64,000 bases of DNA. Source: an uncultured Prevotella sp. (GTDB taxonomy: Bacteria > Bacteroidota > Bacteroidia > Bacteroidales > Bacteroidaceae). The notes beneath the pieces were generated by a model that was not told the DNA's origin, did not search any database, and saw only the letters and a list, made by a program, of their open reading frames with translations. Every line of letters begins with the position of its first letter. The stretch's first letter is position 1. Below are positions 58,708-64,000 of the stretch, piece after piece. The stretch spans positions 70,776 to 134,775 of the forward strand of contig URUK01000004.1 in assembly GCA_900551055.1 (NCBI GenBank), written 5' to 3'. Made by a program: the position numbers and the translations under genes.

Positions 58708-61284
58708 CTATAATCTTACATTCAGTTCCATTCCGAAATAAGGCGTACTCGAACGTCTTACTATAAGGCCGTTGCTTGTATAGTCAGGCAAATGGTCGAT
58801 TATGCGGTTTACGAATACTGCTAATTTCATATACCGGCCTATCGTCTTGGTCGCCTTGAGGTTGACGTACAAAGCCAAAGGCACGCGTTGTGTGCGGTAA
58901 ACGTCATCGTTGTATGTCTTGACAAGGTATCTCAGATAAGCATCATTGGCTGACGCCTCCGTGTAGTCATGCAGCACGCCATCTTCAGCATCCAGATATT
59001 TCACCGGCACGCCGTTCTGCCACAAGCGTTTCGTCTTGACATACCACATGCACTGCACCGTAGTGGTGAAAATCAATCCCCACCTCGGTACTTGCGTATC
59101 AAACATGAAGTTGGTGTTAAACTGCTCGTTCACACGGCCGTCATTAGTATCGTAAAGTCCAACGTAGCGGTCGCTTACGGAGACGTTGTCCACCACATCG
59201 CTGACCGTGGAGAAAAGCATCTGCGAATTGCTGTATGTCGACTTAAACCAAGCTCCTGTTATTGTCAAGGCTGTACGCAACAGCTTCCACCGGGCCGTGC
59301 TTAACTGGAACTCTACTCCCTGTTTGTCTATACGGCTGCCGTTGGCAGCGTATGTATATCCTCGCAGCACCTTTTCTTCCGTATAGGGCAATGTTCCCAA
59401 GTCGGGCGGTCCGGTCAGACTGTTGGCATCAATAGCCGAAGCGTCGTATTTCTTGTATTCGTATGGCGCGTAAGTTGAAGAATAGCGGAAGCCGTCTGTC
59501 ATTTTCTCACTGAAGTAAGTCACTGAAAGGCTGTTGCCCCTGTATTCCATTCCGAGGCGGACTTCCCATTTATAGTTGCGCGCCGGCTGGATGTTGTAAT
59601 TTGTCGCGTCATTGATGTAAGTCCGCAGGTTCACCCTGCTGTATTCGGCCGGATTGTTTATGTCGTAATAGTTCAGCTGGATAATGTCGTCATAATGGCT
59701 TTGAGGGAAAAGATAGTCTATTGTAGGCATCTTCGTGGTAACGCCATACCCTCCGGCCACGAGTATGTCAAGCCCGTTCACCCCTATGGTGGGGAAGTGC
59801 CATACCATGTTTATACGCGGGTCGGCGAATATCTTGCCGCTTATGTCATACCGGCTGTCAAGGAAAGGAAGGCTTACCGTGCGCACTCCAGCCTGTAATT
59901 CCACTTTATTGCCAAGCAAGGGCGCGGTAAGTTTCTCTTCTGCATATGCGGAGATGACATGCAGCCCCGGGATGTCTTTATACGCCCTCGGACGCGTTGT
60001 CCACGACGCACTCAAAGGTTGCGTAAGTTCATACACCTGTCCCCGTCCATAGTTCTTGGAGAAAGTCCACTCCAAGCCAACCTTATAGTTGTTTTTCACC
60101 TTATTAATATTATATGCGCCGTCGGCTTTTAGTTTCACGAAAGTGTTTAACGGCTTGCCGTCGCTCAAATAATCCGCGATGTATTCCGACAGCAGGTATT
60201 GTCCGTCATGCTCGCCGGCCTCCATCGTTGTCGGAGCTACAGACGCCCTTTGCGGAGCAACCTGTTTTCTGCGCTCAAGCCTGTCAAGCTGGTAGCTGGC
60301 CGATGTGTTGAACGTCAATCGGCTTATCCATTCCATGTTCTTGAACGTCAGGTTCAGCTCGTTTGTAAGCGCAATACGGTTGTACGACGATTTATATTCG
60401 TTCACCTTGTTGTACGACAAGTCCGGGTCGGTCTTCGCATTGTCGAACGAACCAGTGTAATCAGCCCCTATGTTCCATGTAAGGAATACGTCTTTCATGT
60501 CCTTGCCCACATTAAGTCGGGCTGAAGTGGTCAGCCGCTTGTAGTTCTCCATCCTGTCCCGTGGGTCTATCTTGGAGTCCAACCAGCTCAAATCTATGTT
60601 GAGTATCGCCCTTTCACCTATGTTCAGTCCCTTTCCTATGCTGAACAGCTTGCTATAGCCGTCGGCCTTGAAGCGGGCAGTAAGCGGAGTGGAGCGGCGT
60701 ATGCGCTTGATGTTCACAACGCCGCTTGTCAGGTTTCCGTATTCCGCCGACGGTATTCCACGTATTATCTCTACGCTTTCGATGTTGTCGGTCGATATAG
60801 TCCTCATGTCAACACCTTTGTTGGTCATGTCCCTCACATATTCTGGTGATGTTGCATCGCTTGATGCATTAGGTATGTTCTGCATGTTTGCATCGCCGTT
60901 AACCGGTGCGCCGTCAACAAGGAAAAGCGTGCCAAGCGACGATATGTTGTAGTCGGAGCCTATGCTTTTGCTTCCAGTCGCGGTAAGGTTGCCTGTCTCA
61001 CGCAGGGATATAGAGTTGACAGCACCCATGTTAGGGTCTTGCGATATGTTTCCAGGCAGCAGTTCAAGCAAATCGGTGAAACTTGTCGGCTGCAAATGCT
61101 CCATTGCCGCGCGGTCTATGCGCGAGCTGCTCGTCATGCCTCCCGACTCACGCGCAGTGACTACCACTTCCTTCAGTGTGTCGCCGTCCAATGTCCCCCA
61201 GCCTTTTGACGACGGGACTTTCTGGGCTGCCGCAGCCGCTGTTATCAACAACAGGAATATTATGGCATAAACTTTTTTCAGCAT
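58708..61284 (-). CDS. TonB-dependent outer-membrane receptor
   Basis: About 858 residues from MLKKVYAIIFLLLITAAAAAQ (61284); two other ATGs lie 6 and 12 bp upstream. A TonB-box-like segment (DTLKEVVVTARES) is followed by the plug domain (SRIDRAAMEHLQPTSFTDLLELLPG, SIGSDYNISSLGTLFLVDGAPVNGDANMQ, SVEIIRGIPSAEYGNLTSGVVNIK) and a 22-strand barrel ending TPYFGMELNVRL. No carboxypeptidase-D N-terminal domain, so it is a classical siderophore/haem/vitamin-type receptor, not SusC. Ligand unknown. First gene of a four-gene operon with a good promoter at 61306-61336. Confidence 0.92.
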   Translation of the reverse strand: MLKKVYAIIFLLLITAAAAAQKVPSSKGWGTLDGDTLKEVVVTARESGGMTSSSRIDRAAMEHLQPTSFTDLLELLPGNISQDPNMGAVNSISLRETGNLTATGSKSIGSDYNISSLGTLFLVDGAPVNGDANMQNIPNASSDATSPEYVRDMTNKGVDMRTISTDNIESVEIIRGIPSAEYGNLTSGVVNIKRIRRSTPLTARFKADGYSKLFSIGKGLNIGERAILNIDLSWLDSKIDPRDRMENYKRLTTSARLNVGKDMKDVFLTWNIGADYTGSFDNAKTDPDLSYNKVNEYKSSYNRIALTNELNLTFKNMEWISRLTFNTSASYQLDRLERRKQVAPQRASVAPTTMEAGEHDGQYLLSEYIADYLSDGKPLNTFVKLKADGAYNINKVKNNYKVGLEWTFSKNYGRGQVYELTQPLSASWTTRPRAYKDIPGLHVISAYAEEKLTAPLLGNKVELQAGVRTVSLPFLDSRYDISGKIFADPRINMVWHFPTIGVNGLDILVAGGYGVTTKMPTIDYLFPQSHYDDIIQLNYYDINNPAEYSRVNLRTYINDATNYNIQPARNYKWEVRLGMEYRGNSLSVTYFSEKMTDGFRYSSTYAPYEYKKYDASAIDANSLTGPPDLGTLPYTEEKVLRGYTYAANGSRIDKQGVEFQLSTARWKLLRTALTITGAWFKSTYSNSQMLFSTVSDVVDNVSVSDRYVGLYDTNDGRVNEQFNTNFMFDTQVPRWGLIFTTTVQCMWYVKTKRLWQNGVPVKYLDAEDGVLHDYTEASANDAYLRYLVKTYNDDVYRTQRVPLALYVNLKATKTIGRYMKLAVFVNRIIDHLPDYTSNGLIVRRSSTPYFGMELNVRL

Positions 61285-61305
61285 ATTCATTGACATTAAC
61301 CGTCA

Positions 61306-61336
61306 CAAAATTACGCAAAACATCAGTCGCATGCAA
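61306..61336 (-). promoter_or_regulatory. Promoter of the TonB-receptor operon
   Basis: On the minus strand TTG (61336-61334), 20 nt, TAATTTTG (61313-61306). Transcription would begin near 61299, which makes the third ATG (61284) the most comfortable start. Confidence 0.6.
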
Positions 61337-61350
61337 CAGTTTTTTTTAAT

Positions 61351-61368
61351 TTACCTACTATTAGGGAT
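61351..61368. promoter_or_regulatory. Operator-like site 1 in the divergent promoter region
   Basis: TTACCTACTATTAGGGAT, matching site 2 at 15 of 18 positions. It lies 15 bp upstream of the -33 element of the minus promoter. Confidence 0.5.
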
Positions 61369-61410
61369 GCTCCCACACGTTTTGATACTAACTAATTGTT
61401 ATCCAGACAA

Positions 61411-61428
61411 TTACCCACTATTGGGTAT
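61411..61428. promoter_or_regulatory. Operator-like site 2 in the divergent promoter region
   Basis: TTACCCACTATTGGGTAT, a palindrome with perfect 6-bp arms TACCCA/TGGGTA and a 4-bp centre. It starts exactly 60 bp from site 1 and overlaps the expected -33 position of the plus promoter. Confidence 0.6.
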
Positions 61429-61450
61429 TTCACGCATCGGCCAATCACCG

Positions 61451-61458
61451 TATATTTG
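61451..61458 (+). promoter_or_regulatory. -7 box of the plus-strand surface operon
   Basis: TATATTTG 34 nt before the ATG at 61493. The -33 TTG is poor, consistent with a regulated promoter. Confidence 0.55.
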
Positions 61459-61492
61459 CAAAAAATTTCCCTAACATTTAACTATCAATAAT

Positions 61493-63163
61493 ATGAAGAA
61501 ATTATTTACTTTATTAGTGGCTTCAATCGCCACCCTGGGCGGTTTCTCACAAACCGTCGATTACACTTTCAACTGGGCAACATCCATTGAGGGCACAGTA
61601 GCTCAAGCGGCCAATGTCATCGGCGTAAAGAAAGCAGCCGACGGCAATTACCTTACAGCTCTTGTATGGGGAGGAACAACTGCAGCAGGAAAAACAATAT
61701 CATGGGGAGACCAGAACCTGCAAGATGAAAGCGGAGCCGACATCGAGGGAGCCGACTACAGCAGCGGCAACAGCTACACGCCAAACCTGCTCTTCACCAA
61801 GGTTGACCCTGCCACAGGCGAGCCTATATGGAAACTGTACACTAACTTCGGTTACTTTGACAACAGCAATTGCGACTTCCAGCCGACATCTGACGGCGGC
61901 GCGGTATTGGTCATGCAAGTCCGCCAGTCGGAAGGAGCTGACTACAGGCTGGCACATATCGTAAGTTCCGACGGAACAGTTACTTACATTCAGCATACGG
62001 ATGCCGACAAGTGGTCTTACCGTGCAATACTCGCAAAGGTGAGCGGTGACGGCGTTGTTGAATGGACACGCACAATAAACGCTCTTAACGAGGCATCCAA
62101 CGGAGAAAGTGCGGCTACTCCTTTCTACACAAAGTCCATCGCGCTTGACGCAGACGGCAACATCTACGTGGCAGGAAGAATGTGTACAACGATGTATTTC
62201 TTAGGCAAGGCAGGCCGCATCGTACCTGTTGAAGCGTATTACAACGATGGATGGGACGGCGACTCGCAGGTTACCGTCGGCAACGCTTTCATCGCAAAAT
62301 TCACATCTGACGGATATTACACCGGCATCTGCACCGCGAACGACGGCAACTACACATATACACAATATGACAAATTAGTGGTTGACGGCAGCACGCTCTA
62401 TGCTTTCGGAACATTGAAGAAAAGCGACGAAGGGGCTTTGCTGCAGCCGTCGTTCAGCGTAATCGACCTTTCCACATTCACACGCACTTCCTATAAGGAA
62501 TATACGGTTGCCAAAAACTCCGGCGACAGGCAGAATTTCAAGATTTATTCAGCCGGCATCCTCGACGGCTGCTTCTACGTCTGCGGCAACCTGGTCGGTT
62601 CCATCACCGATAACAATGTCACCATTGCAGCCACCGGCACATCGTCGACACTTGACGGCTACATCGCACGCTTTGACATGAACGGCAGTCTTTTAAGCGG
62701 ACTTAACTACGGAACACTCAATACAGGCATAGAAGGCGCCGTATTAAAAGGTGACAAAATCATAGCATTGGCATACCAGATGAGCGGCGCAGGCGCAGTG
62801 GCTTTGGTTTACGACAAGGCCCTTACGAAAGAAGAGCAGCGCACAACGCTTATGACTTCAGGCACTACCGCCACAGCCGCCGCGCCGCTCCTTGACGGCG
62901 ACAACTTCGTAGTGCTCTCGCGTGGAGGTAAAACCGCCAGCGCATTCTACGGCACAACGGAAGTCAAGCCACAGCTGAAACAGAGTTTTGGCGTGTTCTT
63001 CGGTTCGTGGAAAATTGGCACAACCTCAGGCATAAACAATATCGCCGTTGACAGCGAAACTGAAAAAAACGTCTACAGCATCAACGGAATGAAAATGCCG
63101 GAATCATATAACCCATCAAAAGGAATATACATCATAAACGGCAAGAAAACCATCTTGAAATGA
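61493..63163 (+). CDS. Secreted protein with propeller-like repeats and T9SS-type C-terminal signal
   Basis: A 556-residue exported protein (signal MKKLFTLLVASIATLGGFSQ) not assigned to a named family. The middle has repeated segments reading data along the lines GxxxxAxxxDxxGNxYVAGR (KSIALDADGNIYVAGRM, FIAKFTSDGYYTGIC, GYIARFDMNGSLLSGLNYG), suggesting a beta-propeller. The last 35 residues (NVYSINGMKMPESYNPSKGIYIINGKKTILK region) have the VYxxNGxxM...KGIYIINGKK pattern of type IX sorting domains in Prevotella. It overlaps the FMN-binding gene by 4 bp (ATGA), so the two are coupled. Confidence 0.75.
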   Translation: MKKLFTLLVASIATLGGFSQTVDYTFNWATSIEGTVAQAANVIGVKKAADGNYLTALVWGGTTAAGKTISWGDQNLQDESGADIEGADYSSGNSYTPNLLFTKVDPATGEPIWKLYTNFGYFDNSNCDFQPTSDGGAVLVMQVRQSEGADYRLAHIVSSDGTVTYIQHTDADKWSYRAILAKVSGDGVVEWTRTINALNEASNGESAATPFYTKSIALDADGNIYVAGRMCTTMYFLGKAGRIVPVEAYYNDGWDGDSQVTVGNAFIAKFTSDGYYTGICTANDGNYTYTQYDKLVVDGSTLYAFGTLKKSDEGALLQPSFSVIDLSTFTRTSYKEYTVAKNSGDRQNFKIYSAGILDGCFYVCGNLVGSITDNNVTIAATGTSSTLDGYIARFDMNGSLLSGLNYGTLNTGIEGAVLKGDKIIALAYQMSGAGAVALVYDKALTKEEQRTTLMTSGTTATAAAPLLDGDNFVVLSRGGKTASAFYGTTEVKPQLKQSFGVFFGSWKIGTTSGINNIAVDSETEKNVYSINGMKMPESYNPSKGIYIINGKKTILK

Positions 63164-63555
63164 AAATGAGAAAACTGCTCGCAACCATCCTTATCTTGTC
63201 TGCTGCGGCAACAGTGCTCGCAGCAGACAAGGTCATCCGCAAACAGAACAATGGGACGTTCGTCGTCAACACTTCAACAATCGCGAAAGACGTAAGAGGC
63301 TACAACGGACCAACCCCATTGGAGATACACATCAAAGACGACCGCATCGTAAAAATAATAATACTCTCAAACAACGAGACAAGGAACTACTTTGAGCGTG
63401 TGAAGAAGAACCTTATGTCCAAATGGATAGGCATGAAAGTAAACAAAGTACTTTCAACCGACATTGACGCGGTAACGGGCGCTACCTACACATCTGACGC
63501 TGTAACGGAAAACATGAAACGCGCATTGGAATACTACAAGAAGAATGCAAAATAG
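63160..63555 (+). CDS. FMN-binding domain protein, probably flavinylated
   Basis: A 131-residue exported protein (signal ending about AAATVLAAD) made of a single FMN_bind domain, as in NqrC/RnfG. The sequence DIDAVTGATYTSDAV (residues 101-115) fits the S/T-G-A-T motif in which ApbE attaches FMN covalently to a threonine. It would act as an extracytosolic electron carrier. No apbE or electron-transfer membrane partner is in the window. Translationally coupled to the secreted protein upstream and divergent from the TonB operon. Confidence 0.88.
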   Translation: MKMRKLLATILILSAAATVLAADKVIRKQNNGTFVVNTSTIAKDVRGYNGPTPLEIHIKDDRIVKIIILSNNETRNYFERVKKNLMSKWIGMKVNKVLSTDIDAVTGATYTSDAVTENMKRALEYYKKNAK

Positions 63556-63593
63556 CATCCAACAGCACATAGAAACATAAGGATTTATCATTT

Positions 63594-63645
63594 ATCTTGA
63601 CAGCAGGGGCACGGCTTCATGAAGCCGTGCCCCTGCTGTCAAGAT
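63594..63645. terminator. 52-bp perfect palindrome after the FMN-binding gene
   Basis: Bases 63594-63619 and 63620-63645 are exact reverse complements with no spacer (centre TTCATGAA; arms include GACAGCAGGGGCACGGCTTC). The transcript would form a very stable 24-bp hairpin followed by TTTCTT. It most likely terminates the plus-strand operon and possibly the facing strand. Confidence 0.8.
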
Positions 63646-63757
63646 TTCTTCACATCTTTGCATTGACGCCTCAATCATAACATCAAAATCCGTTCGGAAG
63701 CCAAGCAACGGCAGCCGGTCGGGTTCCATCAGCCCTGTATAACGGTAAAGACTTTGC

Positions 63758-63845
63758 AATATGCCGCCCATTACATTGCAAAAGGACGTATATTGCAGCG
63801 TGAAAAGCCGCCTTTCGCAACGCAAAAGGCCGTCTTTTGGAAGCG
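63758..63845. repeat. 22-bp-period palindromic array I (4 units, first degenerate)
   Basis: Units in register at 63758 (AATAT-GCCGC-CCATT), 63780 (AAAAG-GACGT-ATATT), 63802 (GAAAA-GCCGC-CTTTC) and 63824 (AAAAG-GCCGT-CTTTT). Confidence 0.75.
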
Positions 63846-63945
63846 GCCATTTCAGCCTTGTCCTTCCCGCAAGCCCGTCCTTCCCGTTTCCCAATCCCGC
63901 ACCGCATGCCTCCCAGCACTCACAGTACTCCCCACCGGCCAAGGC

Positions 63946-63987
63946 AAAAAAACGTGCGCCCCGGAGGAACTCTCCTCCGGGGCGCAC
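63946..63987 (-). terminator. Minus-strand terminator of a gene beyond the right edge
   Basis: Perfect 15-bp arms (63954-63968 and 63973-63987, GTGCGCCCCGGAGGA) with a 4-nt loop, followed on the minus strand by GTTTTTTTGCC. It implies a minus-strand gene whose end lies just past base 64000. Confidence 0.8.
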
Positions 63988-64000
63988 CGCATGAAAGAAG

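Larger units (their letters stand above)
63556..64000. other. Right-end intergenic region
   Basis: No convincing gene. It holds the palindrome (63594-63645), array I (63758-63845) and a minus-strand terminator (63946-63987). A minus frame at 63592-63987 spans all three structures and is not accepted as a gene. Confidence 0.65.

Noticed and set aside
58708..61284. TonB receptor as a SusC-type transporter
   Set aside because: It lacks the N-terminal carboxypeptidase-like domain and an adjacent SusD gene, and its plug and length fit classical TonB receptors.
63592..63987. 131-residue minus-strand frame at the right end
   Set aside because: It runs through a terminator hairpin, repeat array I and a perfect palindrome, so its codons are dictated by non-coding structures.

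Overview
The window is a chromosomal segment of a member of the Bacteroidales, most likely a Prevotellaceae-type organism. The reasons are the Bacteroidetes-only families (PorK/L/M/N and PorP type IX secretion, DUF4837, DUF4876, a DUF6850-type barrel, FimB/Mfa2-like and Cbp1-like lipoproteins), the many TAnnTTTG promoter boxes 19-20 nt downstream of a TTG, and the near absence of Shine-Dalgarno sequences. The species cannot be fixed from sequence alone.

Layout. 1-5.1 kb (all minus): 5' part of a sigma-54 activator, an LPG-synthase-type membrane protein, pdxA, a DUF4837 lipoprotein and rlmN. 5.3-7.8 kb: a fimbrial-type lipoprotein diverging from an Rpn/PD-(D/E)XK nuclease-like gene. 8.4-22.3 kb (minus): a capsule/exopolysaccharide locus running from initiating sugar transferase and Wza-like exporter through a PD-(D/E)XK ATPase, Wzz, Wzx and a Wzy-like protein to five transferase genes; the distal half is visibly AT-rich. 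22.8-25.7 kb: asnA and dnaX. 25.9-27.8 kb: a lipoprotein and a Wzi-type capsule protein. 28.2-37.5 kb: housekeeping genes (RibD-C reductase, tRNA-Lys, AI-2E-type permease, tdk, rsmI, Cbp1-like lipoprotein, trxA, dnaE). 38-40.9 kb: a large secreted beta-helix protein. 41.6-48.4 kb (minus): porP-porK-porL-porM-porN and a small barrel protein. 48.6-50 kb: a DUF2795 protein, a cobalamin adenosyltransferase and a methyltransferase-like protein. 50.7-53 kb: a lipoprotein and L-serine dehydratase. 53-63.6 kb: a divergent surface locus, with TonB receptor, DUF4876 lipoprotein, DUF6850-type barrel and M16 peptidase on minus, and a secreted protein with a T9SS-like C-terminus plus an FMN-binding protein on plus.

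Functional links. The Por operon encodes the core of the secretion machine that should export proteins such as the 61.5 kb gene, whose C-terminus looks like a type IX sorting signal. The Wzi-type protein at 26.4 kb plausibly serves the capsule made by the 8-22 kb locus.

The most striking non-coding feature is a family of intergenic arrays, found nine times in 64 kb. Each is made of about four units of a 15-bp imperfect palindrome (AAAAG-N5-CTTTY) plus a 7-bp linker, repeating at exactly 22 bp, and several share one 28-bp flank. Separate periodic repeat classes (8-nt GTT units, 7-nt TTAAG inverted repeats) and a 52-bp perfect palindrome also occur between genes. No IS element, CRISPR array, rRNA or phage gene was recognised.
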